Of a DNA stretch of 38,070 nucleotides, positions 1-6,728 are shown one piece after another. Position numbers and translations under genes: made by a program. Location: assembly GCA_023229175.1 (NCBI GenBank), contig JALNZV010000020.1, positions 1-38,070 of the forward strand, given 5' to 3'. How positions within the stretch are numbered: position 1 is the first letter of the stretch; every line of letters begins with the position of its first letter. The notes beneath the pieces are model-generated. The model was not told the origin of the DNA and did not search any database. It was given only the letters and a program-made list of their open reading frames with translations. This DNA comes from Tissierellaceae bacterium. GTDB taxonomy: Bacteria > Bacillota > Clostridia > Tissierellales > Tissierellaceae.

Positions 1-58
1 TCTCGAAGTCGTATAACTCGTAACTCATAATCTGATACTGTCTTCTTTTCCTCATCAT
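1..58 (-). CDS. 5' end of an unidentified CDS running off the left edge
   Basis: An AGGAGG ribosome site (64-69) sits 5 nt before an ATG at 58, with a second ATG next to it at 55. The frame stays open for 19 codons to the window edge and reads MMRKRRQYQIM then SYELYDFE. Too little is present to assign a family. The good ribosome site is the main evidence, and the reading frame could still end just outside the window. Confidence 0.35.
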   Translation of the reverse strand, partial: MMRKRRQYQIMSYELYDFE

Positions 59-507
59 AAATTCCTCCTAGTTTTTTATATTTTTTTATAATTATCTTAA
101 TGCCCTGTAAGGCTTTAAAATCATTTCTAAGCAATTCTACAACCTGTCCACACAATTATATTAAAGTTCAATTCAAACCTATCTAGCATTGTCCTGTGGC
201 TTGTGCTATGTGCAAAGGTGCGTATAATAAAGTGTTATATGTATGTTTAATCCTGAACGCAAACAATGTCACTTTTAAGCAAGAGAAAACATTTTAAGTT
301 TCCCTGCCAAAAATGACATTGTTTATATATGTATAATATTATTTACTTATTAGTTAAAAAAATATGTATGTATTTCTATTTTGTACCCTCTACTATATAT
401 ATCGGCATATTTTGAAAATACTTTAGCCTTTTTTGCAAATTTCCTTGACAAACCTTATTCGAATATGTTATTGTATACTGTTAGTATATCACACCTTCAA
501 ATATTTG
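59..507. other. AT-rich accessory DNA with an inverted repeat; no gene supported
   Basis: No convincing coding region was found on either strand. The segment contains a perfect 11-bp inverted repeat, AAACAATGTCA at 261-271 and its complement at 314-324, separated by 42 nt. It also holds one copy (about 329-375) of an AT-rich sequence that recurs just upstream of the small HTH gene (about 703-747). The inverted repeat could be a mobile-element end or an RNA hairpin, but no transposase is visible. Confidence 0.4.
261..324. repeat. 11-bp perfect inverted repeat, 42-nt spacing
   Basis: AAACAATGTCA (261-271) is repeated as its exact reverse complement TGACATTGTTT (314-324). The 42 nt between the arms has no obvious coding content. 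It does not look like a rho-independent terminator because the loop is long and no T-run directly follows. It may be an operator pair or an insertion-sequence end. Confidence 0.5.
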
Positions 508-747
508 TCAAATGGTTTTGGATTTAAGAAACTCTGCTAATTCTGCTTCCTTTTTATCGCTTAGATTTCTTTCATTTTTTAAGTATAAGGAAATAAGCGT
601 TGTACTAACATTCAATTTTTTTGCTATATGTAGTTGTGTTACACCTTCATTTTTTAAATATTGCCTTAATTTTTCTCTCATTCTTGCTACCCCCTTTTTA
701 CTATGTATATTATTATTTACTTGTTAATTAAAAAAAATGTAAATATT
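329..747. repeat. AT-rich direct repeat pair (329-375 and 703-747)
   Basis: Two imperfect copies of about 45 bp share a core ATTATTTACTTRTTARTTAAA followed by more A, about 373 bp apart. The right copy covers the upstream region of the small HTH gene that starts at 681. The left copy lies downstream of that gene with no clear gene of its own. Shared upstream sequence of this kind would fit a binding site for the HTH protein or a partial duplication. The low complexity of the sequence limits confidence. Confidence 0.4.
508..681 (-). CDS. small HTH (Cro/C1-like) DNA-binding protein, 57 aa
   Basis: The frame starts at ATG 681, preceded by a GGGGG ribosome site, and encodes a 57-residue protein beginning MREKLRQYLKNEGVTQ. 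Residues about 13-40 read like a lambda-repressor-type helix-turn-helix: GVTQLHIAKKL, then NVSTTLISLYLKNER. This order (turn with small residues, then a recognition helix) is typical of XRE-family regulators. There is no room for a dimerisation or sensor domain, so it may act as a minimal repressor or excisionase-like factor. Proteins like this are common at the edges of prophages and integrative elements, which agrees with the accessory character of the segment. Confidence 0.75.
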   Translation of the reverse strand: MREKLRQYLKNEGVTQLHIAKKLNVSTTLISLYLKNERNLSDKKEAELAEFLKSKTI

Positions 748-1100
748 CCTCCTCGAAACTCGTTCTCTCACTATATTATAGTAGCTTTGATAGCTGTTTA
801 TATCTATCATTTTTGCCTATTCCTTCCCCTTCTATATAACTATACCTTAATCAAAGGCTGTTTATATCTATCATTTCGCTAAAACCTGTCCCCCTATTTA
901 AAAGATTGTACATCTGCTCGCTATTTATATAAGCTCTTTTGCTAAAAATCAAGTAAATCATACCCCCTCATTGATATATCCTAACTTGCTTGGTGTTTAT
1001 ACAACTATTTTCGCTAAATTTGTAAATATCACCTTCCCTATAGTATATATACCAATGCTTGATGTTTTGTTGCATCTTTTCGCTAAATTTGCTAAAAAAT
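724..1100. repeat. degenerate tandem-spaced repeat array (five units, 63-72 bp apart)
   Basis: On the minus strand the motif TTTAGCGAAAA, often followed by TGATAGATATAAACA, occurs five times. The GCTAAA core (plus strand) begins at 1082, 1013, 941, 878 and, degenerate, 815. The spacings are 69, 72, 63 and 63 bp, all multiples of three. Four of the five units (all but the one at 1082) are preceded by a purine-rich G-run that resembles a ribosome site. Frames through the units are mostly broken by stops. The last unit could encode a 28-aa peptide (ATG at 810, stop at 724-726). The array may be decayed repeat-coding DNA, a series of leader peptides or iterated protein-binding sites. This 450-nt stretch (682-1132) holds no other feature I can support. 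Confidence 0.45.
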
Positions 1101-1132
1101 AAAAAAGCCGACCTCAGCCGACTAATTTATAT

Positions 1133-1486
1133 TTATATAGACAATATCGCGTTCATAAACCTTCTATTTTCATTCTCTTTATATTTGCTATACAATTTTT
1201 CTATATTATTTTCTTTAATCAAATCAACTTTACTAGCAGGGATCGGCTCTAAAAATAATAATTGTAATAGATTTTGTAATTCTTTTTTATTGTTAATATT
1301 GCTTTTTAATTGCTCTATAGATATATTCCCTCTGCCTTTTTCTCTTAATTGCCTTCTGTAATACATTATAGCTAAGATTAAGCTTGGACTATTTTTAGTT
1401 ATTTCGTAAAATTCAAGTTCCTCTTCAACATTATTATTTGTAAGTAATTCGACCCATTCCTGATTAAATTTATTGTGCTTTATCAT
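1133..1486 (-). CDS. hypothetical protein, 117 aa
   Basis: The start is ATG 1486 with a GGGGG ribosome site 8 nt upstream. The 117-residue product is charged and mostly helical, with no signal peptide or membrane segment. It begins MIKHNKFNQEWVELL. I do not recognise a family. It is the last gene of a three-gene minus-strand operon (1889 to 1133), 23 nt after the preceding gene. The location between regulator-like genes suggests a mobile-element accessory protein, but no motif shows a function. Confidence 0.6.
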   Translation of the reverse strand: MIKHNKFNQEWVELLTNNNVEEELEFYEITKNSPSLILAIMYYRRQLREKGRGNISIEQLKSNINNKKELQNLLQLLFLEPIPASKVDLIKENNIEKLYSKYKENENRRFMNAILSI

Positions 1487-1509
1487 TATAATTTCCCCCT
1501 TAGTTCTTT

Positions 1510-1725
1510 TTAGTTTATTATTTGAAATATTGCAAACTCGCTAAATAATTTATCATATTTAAAACTAATTTTTATATCAGTTTTGATTATCTGAAACTCA
1601 TTTAACCCTTCTCTAATTTCTTCTTTAAATCCTTCTCTTGCTTTCTTTTTTAATACATCAAATTCTTTTTTCATTTCTAATTCTGTACCTTTTGCTATTA
1701 TCATTCCCATTTTCATAGTTGTCAT
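1510..1725 (-). CDS. hypothetical protein, 71 aa
   Basis: This 71-residue protein starts at ATG 1725, only 2 nt after the stop of the upstream gene, and its ribosome site GGTGG lies inside the end of that gene. Such tight coupling supports a real gene. It is rich in Lys and Glu in the middle (residues about 15-45, probably one long amphipathic helix) and beta-like at the end. I do not recognise a family. Confidence 0.6.
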   Translation of the reverse strand: MTTMKMGMIIAKGTELEMKKEFDVLKKKAREGFKEEIREGLNEFQIIKTDIKISFKYDKLFSEFAIFQIIN

Positions 1726-1727
1726 AT

Positions 1728-1889
1728 CTACACCACCTTCAAGAAATTGGTATTAATTTTACTTGTGAGATCCTGAATATAAATTTTTAATATTACCTCT
1801 GCATCCTTGCCCTCGATATTTTCTTCTTTTAATCTCGTCTGAAATCTTTTAAACTTTTTCATAATGTGTAAAAACTCATCAATATTCAT
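1728..1889 (-). CDS. hypothetical small protein, 53 aa, first gene of accessory operon
   Basis: The frame runs from ATG 1889 to TAG at 1728 and begins MNIDEFLHIMKKFKRFQ. A GGGAGG ribosome site lies just upstream, and a consensus promoter (TTGACA, 17 nt, TATAAT) lies at 1933-1961. The product is a short charged, probably helical protein without membrane segments. It is translationally coupled to the next gene. I do not recognise a family. The small size and promoter context fit early genes of a prophage or integrative element. Confidence 0.6.
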   Translation of the reverse strand: MNIDEFLHIMKKFKRFQTRLKEENIEGKDAEVILKIYIQDLTSKINTNFLKVV

Positions 1890-1932
1890 AATCGCTTCCT
1901 CCCTTTTGTCTCCTAATTCAATCTTATAACTA

Positions 1933-1961
1933 ATTATAGCATCAATAATTTAAACTGTCAA
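1933..1961 (-). promoter_or_regulatory. consensus sigma-A promoter of the small-gene operon
   Basis: On the minus strand a perfect TTGACA (1956-1961) and a perfect TATAAT (1933-1938) are separated by 17 nt. The start of the first gene follows about 45 nt downstream. This is one of the best promoters in the window, implying strong transcription unless repressed. It faces away from the promoter of the plus-strand regulator-like gene, leaving about 60 bp between the two -35 boxes. Confidence 0.85.
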
Positions 1962-2020
1962 GTGTATTTATAAACTATTTCATTTACCTTTAAATCATAT
2001 AGTATGCCTTTTATATTTAA

Positions 2021-2049
2021 TTGAATACTTATATACTATGATGTATAAT
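2021..2049 (+). promoter_or_regulatory. sigma-A promoter of the divergent regulator-like gene
   Basis: TTGAAT (2021-2026), a 17-nt spacer and a perfect TATAAT (2044-2049) lie just upstream of the AGGAAGGTGA ribosome site. A short inverted pair, ATAGTAT near 2000 and ATACTAT near 2033, flanks the -35 box and could be an operator. The back-to-back layout with the promoter at 1933-1961 resembles a phage-type switch. Confidence 0.75.
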
Positions 2050-2071
2050 ATATACAAGGAAGGTGATTAAT

Positions 2072-2281
2072 TTGGACATTAGAAATGAGTTAAAATCTTA
2101 TATAGTGCGGTCTGGTCTAACAATGACAGAGATAATTGAATTGATAAATGAAAAATATGATAGAAATGATACTGTTCAAAATCTATCTAATAAACTAGCT
2201 AGAGGGACTATTAAATATAGTGAAGTTAAGGAAATAGCAGATGTAATTGGGTATGATGTAAAATGGATTAAGTCCGAATAA
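2072..2281 (+). CDS. small regulator-like protein (LDIRNELKSYI family), 69 aa
   Basis: I place the start at TTG 2072, 6-7 nt after the AGGAAGGTGA ribosome site. An upstream in-frame GTG at 2063 lies inside that site and is unlikely. The product resembles a widespread clostridial family of about 70 residues with two helical halves: an N-terminal MDIRNELKSYIVRSGLTM segment and a C-terminal EVKEIADVIGYDVKWIK segment, which reads like the second half of a helix-turn-helix fold. The function is not established to my knowledge. It is divergent from the small-gene operon and converges on spoIVA, with a shared terminator between them. Confidence 0.75.
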   Translation: MDIRNELKSYIVRSGLTMTEIIELINEKYDRNDTVQNLSNKLARGTIKYSEVKEIADVIGYDVKWIKSE

Positions 2282-2283
2282 TA

Positions 2284-2328
2284 AAAAAGCTACTACTCAC
2301 TAAATTAAATTAATGGGTACTAGCTTTT
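2284..2328. terminator. bidirectional rho-independent terminator
   Basis: An inverted repeat pairs AAAAGCTA (2285-2292) with TAGCTTTT (2321-2328). After one mismatch, TACTCA (2294-2299) pairs with TGGGTA (2314-2319), some pairs being G-T. T-runs follow on both strands. It ends the plus-strand regulator-like gene and the shortened spoIVA. Confidence 0.75.
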
Positions 2329-2334
2329 CTGTTA

Positions 2335-3648
2335 TTATTGTGGGAATAGCATATTTATATTATTTATGTTGAAAGTCATTGTATAGTCGCCACCTCTTTC
2401 ATTTATCCTTCTTTCTGTTTGTAACATCAGTTTGTAGCCTTCATCATGTAAAGACGGTGCTTTCGCCTTAAGTTTTATACCAAATCTACTTCCCTGTCTG
2501 TAGATTTCTGGCTCTGCCAGCTCTAATTCCTCCAGACTTGGGCTTACTAAGCCATAACCAATTTCCTTTGCTTCAACCAACGCCTTCTCAATTTTATCGT
2601 ATTTCCTCTTTGTTTCTGCTAATTTTGATACTAAGCCTAATAGCTGGTAATCTCCCTCAATTGTATAACCTGTCATGTCTTTAAGTACACTATAAAATAG
2701 TCCGTCGTCGATTACTATTTCTGATTCTACTACTCCTTCTCCAAGTTTTATTTCTACTAAGTTTACATTTTTAACTATGTCAAGATCCTTTAATGGATTT
2801 AAGAATGAGGAAACTTCATTTAACTTTCTTAAATCTTCTATTGTTTCCTTTAGAGCATTGAGTATGTTTACCTTTATCCAATGCTTCTTTGGCAGCCCCT
2901 CAATCCACTTAGGTAAATTAATAGTGACTTCCTTGACAGGAAATTCAAATAACAATTTTTCAAATACTTTTTCTATATCCTCTTCGCTCATATTGAGACA
3001 ATCCATAGCCACTACTGAAACGCCGTATTTACTTTGTAAATTTTCCCTCAGTGCTATGGTGCTGTCAAGATTTGGGTGTTTTGAATTCAATATAATAACA
3101 AATGGCTTTCCCAGTTCTTTTAGCTCCCAAATTACCCTTTCTTCTGCCTTAATATAATTCGACCTATCAATGTCTGTTATTGATCCATCTGTTGTAACTA
3201 CAAGTCCAATAGACGAGTGATCTGCAATTACTTTCCTGGTTCCTATTTCTGCTGCTTCTTCAAAGGGTATCTCCTTATCGTACCAAGGCGTAGTCACCAT
3301 TCTTGGTATGGAGTCTTCTTCGTGACCTAATGCCCCTTGAACTAGGTATCCAACACAATCTACCATCCTAACCTTAAACATAACATTTTGATTTATTGTC
3401 AACTCAACAGCCTCATTTGGTACAAACTTCGGCTCTGTAGTCATTATTGTTTTCCCTGCACCACTTAGTGGTAGCTCATCTTTCGCCCTTTCTTTTTTAT
3501 GCCTATTTTCAATATTAGGTATAACTAGTAATTCCATAAACCTCTTTATAAATGTTGATTTTCCAGTCCTTACTGGACCTACTACCCCTGCATAAATATC
3601 GCCGTCAGTACGTTCAGCTATATCCTTGTATATATCAAATACCTCCAC
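2335..3648 (-). CDS. spoIVA: SpoIVA spore coat morphogenetic ATPase, C-terminus replaced
   Basis: SpoIVA polymerises by ATP hydrolysis on the forespore surface to form the coat basement layer. The start is GTG 3648 behind a GGGGGGG ribosome site. The protein begins MEVFDIYKDIAERT, with a Walker A G-P-V-R-T-G-K-S at residues 24-31 and a following D-C-V-G-Y. Similarity to the family runs to residue 401, through RQGSRFGIKLKAKAPSLH, and then stops at about base 2445. The family normally continues about 91 residues, ending in a Gly-rich hydrophobic tail; this region contacts SpoVM and targets the membrane. Here 36 unrelated residues follow, ending NINMLFPQ, giving 437 instead of about 492. The gene is interrupted or degenerate. 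It follows gpsA in the usual clostridial order. Confidence 0.93.
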   Translation of the reverse strand: MEVFDIYKDIAERTDGDIYAGVVGPVRTGKSTFIKRFMELLVIPNIENRHKKERAKDELPLSGAGKTIMTTEPKFVPNEAVELTINQNVMFKVRMVDCVGYLVQGALGHEEDSIPRMVTTPWYDKEIPFEEAAEIGTRKVIADHSSIGLVVTTDGSITDIDRSNYIKAEERVIWELKELGKPFVIILNSKHPNLDSTIALRENLQSKYGVSVVAMDCLNMSEEDIEKVFEKLLFEFPVKEVTINLPKWIEGLPKKHWIKVNILNALKETIEDLRKLNEVSSFLNPLKDLDIVKNVNLVEIKLGEGVVESEIVIDDGLFYSVLKDMTGYTIEGDYQLLGLVSKLAETKRKYDKIEKALVEAKEIGYGLVSPSLEELELAEPEIYRQGSRFGIKLKAKAPSLHDEGYKLMLQTERRINERGGDYTMTFNINNINMLFPQ

Positions 3649-3739
3649 ATCATTCCCCCCCTACAGTTTTCATTATTTTTAAAAACAATACTTAACATTA
3701 TATATATACGTATAATGAATTTATTTATTACAAGCTTAA

Positions 3740-3767
3740 TAAAAAAACCTGCTAAATAAAGCAGGTT
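3740..3767 (-). terminator. terminator after gpsA
   Basis: A perfect 7-bp stem AACCTGC/GCAGGTT (3746-3752 and 3761-3767) with an 8-nt loop is followed on the minus strand by seven T. The stem overlaps the gpsA stop codon. It separates spoIVA from the upstream genes, so spoIVA should have its own promoter. I could not identify a convincing sigma-E promoter in 3651-3740, which is AT-rich. Confidence 0.85.
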
Positions 3768-4794
3768 ACCAAAAACTATTATCTCCTTCGACGATATTTT
3801 CCATTTCATGTTTCATATCCCTTAGCATTAAATTTTTTACTGCATTTTTGACGTCTTTGTTTTCATACAATACATTGTATATTTCAGCTGTAATGGGCAT
3901 TTCTATTCCATACTGCTTCGATAGATTATATGCAGATTTGGTAGTCTTTATACCTTCTACAACCATGCCAATTTCCTCTATTGCCTCTTCTACTTTTCGA
4001 CCTTGTCCAATCAATATGCCTGCTCTTCTATTTCTACTAAGCATACTGGTACAAGTGACTATTAAGTCTCCTATTCCCGATAAGCCCGAAAATGTGCTGC
4101 CCTTTGCTCCCATTTTTTCACCTAGTCTAGCCATCTCGAATATTCCCCTAGTCATTAATGCCGCTTTCGTATTATCGCCATAGCCCAAACCGTCGGAAAT
4201 ACCAGCCCCTAAGGCTATTATGTTTTTTAGGGCTCCCCCCAACTCCACTCCTATGACATCTGGATTTGTATATACCCTGAAACTAGCAGTACTAAATAGC
4301 CCTTGGATATACTCAGCAACTTTCTTATCTGTAGAAGCAGATACTGCAGTAGTAGGCATGTCTTTAGCTACTTCTTCTGCATGGGATGGACCAGATAACA
4401 CAGTGTACTTGTTTTCTGGGAGAAATTCTTCCACTATTTGAGAAATCCTCATTAGGGTATTGTTTTCTATTCCTTTGGACACATTTACAACTAATTGCTC
4501 AGGCTTAATATATTTACTTGAATTTTTAAGCACATCCCTAATTCCATGAGTTCCCATGGAAAATATTAAGACTTCTTTCTTGAATATGCCTTTCTCCAAA
4601 TCTTTTGTTAAATTTAAATTCTGTGGTAAAACTGCTTCAGGTAAATATTTGTTGTTTATCCTTGTCTTTTTCATTTCTTCGACCTGTTCACCATCTCTAG
4701 CCCAAACTTCAACGTCATAGCCTTTGTTCGCCAACAGTATTGCCAATGCAGTGCCCCAACTTCCTCCGCCTAATACTCCAATTTTTTCAGTCAT
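3766..4794 (-). CDS. gpsA: NAD(P)-dependent glycerol-3-phosphate dehydrogenase
   Basis: GpsA reduces dihydroxyacetone phosphate to sn-glycerol-3-phosphate, the backbone precursor of membrane phospholipids, in the cytosol. The 342-residue length is normal. The N-terminus carries the Rossmann motif G-x-G-G-S-W-G (residues 8-14). The middle has the family signature VVNVSKGIE and the catalytic-domain segment ELGGALKNIIALGAGISDGL with its active-site lysine. It lies directly downstream of plsY (17-nt gap), whose product uses its product, so the two form a lipid-entry pair. Confidence 0.96.
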   Translation of the reverse strand: MTEKIGVLGGGSWGTALAILLANKGYDVEVWARDGEQVEEMKKTRINNKYLPEAVLPQNLNLTKDLEKGIFKKEVLIFSMGTHGIRDVLKNSSKYIKPEQLVVNVSKGIENNTLMRISQIVEEFLPENKYTVLSGPSHAEEVAKDMPTTAVSASTDKKVAEYIQGLFSTASFRVYTNPDVIGVELGGALKNIIALGAGISDGLGYGDNTKAALMTRGIFEMARLGEKMGAKGSTFSGLSGIGDLIVTCTSMLSRNRRAGILIGQGRKVEEAIEEIGMVVEGIKTTKSAYNLSKQYGIEMPITAEIYNVLYENKDVKNAVKNLMLRDMKHEMENIVEGDNSFW

Positions 4795-4811
4795 TTACCA
4801 CACCTACCTAT

Positions 4812-5399
4812 TTATATTTTTAATTTATTTTCCACGCCTTTGTGCAGCCTAACAATATTCGATCTATGTCTGACTATAGATAAAATACCTAGAAATGCGA
4901 TTGTATATTTAAAGTTTCTATCATCCGGGAAAAAAGGTAAAAATGTCAAAAAAGGTGCCGATACTGATGCTGCAATTGATCCTAAGGAAACATATTTTGA
5001 AATTGCAATAATTGCTATACCCAGTATAAAACTGATTAAACCTATTCTCCAATCTAAAATAAATAATACTCCCAGTGAAGTGGCTACGCCCTTACCACCT
5101 TTAAATTTCAAAAACACAGGGAAGTTATGACCAAGTACTACAAAAATACTGGCTATATATCCTCCCTCTGTGCCCATTATAAGTCTTCCAATTAAAACTG
5201 CAAATATTCCCTTAGCCACGTCCATTACCAATGTCAGAGCCCCTGCCTTTCTACCTAAAACCCTTAAAGCATTTGTGGTACCGACGTTGCCACTACCATA
5301 TTTTCGTATATCGATGTTTTTAGATGTTTTCCCCAATAAATATGCGGATGAAATACAACCTATTAGATACGATAAAATAATAGTTAAAAATATTTTCAT
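4812..5399 (-). CDS. plsY: acyl-phosphate:glycerol-3-phosphate acyltransferase
   Basis: PlsY is an integral membrane enzyme that transfers an acyl chain from acyl-phosphate to sn-glycerol-3-phosphate, giving lysophosphatidic acid. The 195-residue protein has about five hydrophobic segments. It carries the three family motifs: the early SGNVGTTNALRVLG, the glycine-rich GHNFPVFLKFKGGKGVATS, and a later loop. Its ATG overlaps the der stop by 4 nt (ATGA), indicating translational coupling. It probably supplies phosphatidate synthesis together with the adjacent gpsA. Confidence 0.96.
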   Translation of the reverse strand: MKIFLTIILSYLIGCISSAYLLGKTSKNIDIRKYGSGNVGTTNALRVLGRKAGALTLVMDVAKGIFAVLIGRLIMGTEGGYIASIFVVLGHNFPVFLKFKGGKGVATSLGVLFILDWRIGLISFILGIAIIAISKYVSLGSIAASVSAPFLTFLPFFPDDRNFKYTIAFLGILSIVRHRSNIVRLHKGVENKLKI

Positions 5400-6718
5400 T
5401 GGCTACGCTCCTTCTGTTTAAATTCAAATATAATTGGTACTCCTGCAAAGCCAAAATGGTTTCTTATTTGATTTTCTAGATACCTAGAGTAGGAGAAATG
5501 CATCAACTCTTTATCGTTAATAAATATTACAAATTTTGGTGGTCTGGCAGATGCCTGGGTACCATAATATATTCTCAATCGCCTCCCCTTTTCACTTGGA
5601 GGTTGGTTTAAAAGTACCGCCTCGTTTATTATATCATTGAGCACTCCCGTGCTAATCCTTAGGCTGTAATTATTATTTGCAATATTTATTAACTCCATTA
5701 GCCTTTGAACTCTTTGACCGGTCATGGCAGAAATAAATACTATGGGAGCATATGAAATGAATCCCAATGTCTTTCTTATGTCTTTTTCAAATTCTAAATG
5801 GGTATTGGTTTCTTTCTTCACTAAATCCCATTTGTTAATGGCGATTATTATTCCCTTTCCATTGTCATGAGCATATCCTGCTATTTTCGTATCCTGCTCA
5901 GTAACGCCTTCCGTTGCATCTATGACCAATACGCAAATATCGGATCTGTCCACGGCTGTCAAAGTCCTTACCACAGAATATCTTTCAATATTTTCGTATA
6001 TACTCCGTTTTCTTCTTAGCCCTGCTGTATCTATAAATACGTAGTTATTGTCATTGTAGTCAAAAAAAGTATCAATAGCATCCCTTGTAGTCCCTGGAAT
6101 ATCTGTTACAATTACTCTTTCTTCTCCAAGTATTTTGTTGATTAAAGATGATTTCCCCACATTAGGTTTGCCGATAAATGCGACCTTTATCAAATCTTCG
6201 TTAATTTCTGTATCTCTATCCTCTGGAAAATTGCGGACTATTTCATCTAATAAATCTCCAATACCTAAGCTTTGCTCTGCTGATATTACTATTGGTTCAC
6301 CGAGTCCTAATTCATAGAATTCGTATATCTCCTGAGGTGTCTTTGGAGTATCTATTTTGTTACATGCTACGACCACCTTTTTACCAGATCTTCTTAGCAT
6401 GTTTCCTATTTCTATATCCGTTGGACTAAGTCCTTCTACTCCATCGACTACAAAAAGTATGACATCTGCAGTGTCGACGGCTATTTCTACCTGCCTTCTA
6501 ATATTTGACATTATTATTTCTTCACTATCTGGCTCAAGTCCACCTGTGTCTATAACTGTAAAATATTTACCAAGCCACTCTGCTTCGGCATAAATTCTAT
6601 CCCTAGTAACACCAGGGGTGTCTTCGGTAATAGCTATTCGCCTTCCTACTAATTTGTTAAACAAAGTCGATTTTCCAACATTGGGTCTTCCGACAATGCA
6701 TAGTACAGCCCTCTCCAT
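5396..6718 (-). CDS. der: ribosome-assembly GTPase Der (EngA)
   Basis: Der is an essential GTPase with two tandem G domains and a C-terminal KH-like domain, needed for 50S subunit maturation. The first P-loop is GRPNVGKST near residue 10, followed by DTGG and NKID. The second P-loop is GKPNVGKSS near residue 183, followed by DTAG and NKWD. The last ~100 residues form the KH-like domain, ending in FEFKQKERSQ. The length of 440 is typical. It starts at ATG 6718, 10 nt after the DUF512 gene, and overlaps plsY. Confidence 0.97.
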   Translation of the reverse strand: MERAVLCIVGRPNVGKSTLFNKLVGRRIAITEDTPGVTRDRIYAEAEWLGKYFTVIDTGGLEPDSEEIIMSNIRRQVEIAVDTADVILFVVDGVEGLSPTDIEIGNMLRRSGKKVVVACNKIDTPKTPQEIYEFYELGLGEPIVISAEQSLGIGDLLDEIVRNFPEDRDTEINEDLIKVAFIGKPNVGKSSLINKILGEERVIVTDIPGTTRDAIDTFFDYNDNNYVFIDTAGLRRKRSIYENIERYSVVRTLTAVDRSDICVLVIDATEGVTEQDTKIAGYAHDNGKGIIIAINKWDLVKKETNTHLEFEKDIRKTLGFISYAPIVFISAMTGQRVQRLMELINIANNNYSLRISTGVLNDIINEAVLLNQPPSEKGRRLRIYYGTQASARPPKFVIFINDKELMHFSYSRYLENQIRNHFGFAGVPIIFEFKQKERSQ

Positions 6719-6728
6719 TCTTTATCCC

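Noticed and set aside
512..727. 71-codon plus-strand frame rich in Phe and Ser
   Set aside because: It is antisense to the 57-aa HTH gene, which has a proper ribosome site and a recognisable fold; the plus frame has neither.
724..1100. Possible CRISPR array in the spaced repeats
   Set aside because: The repeats are too degenerate, spacers are about 35-45 bp but purine-rich and patterned, and no cas genes are present in the window.
1105..1125. GTCGGCTGAGGTCGGC followed by T-run after the 117-aa gene (minus strand), looked like a terminator
   Set aside because: The two AGCCGAC/GTCGGCT copies are direct, not inverted, repeats, so they do not form a hairpin stem. The T-run may be chance in AT-rich DNA.
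1059..1361. 100-codon plus-strand frame with apparent membrane segments
   Set aside because: It is antisense to the 117-aa gene of the small operon, has no ribosome site, and its hydrophobic look is the usual artefact of reading AT-rich coding DNA backwards.
3651..3740. Sigma-E promoter of spoIVA
   Set aside because: Several AT-rich partial matches exist, but none has both the -35 and -10 sigma-E elements at the right distance, so I did not annotate one.
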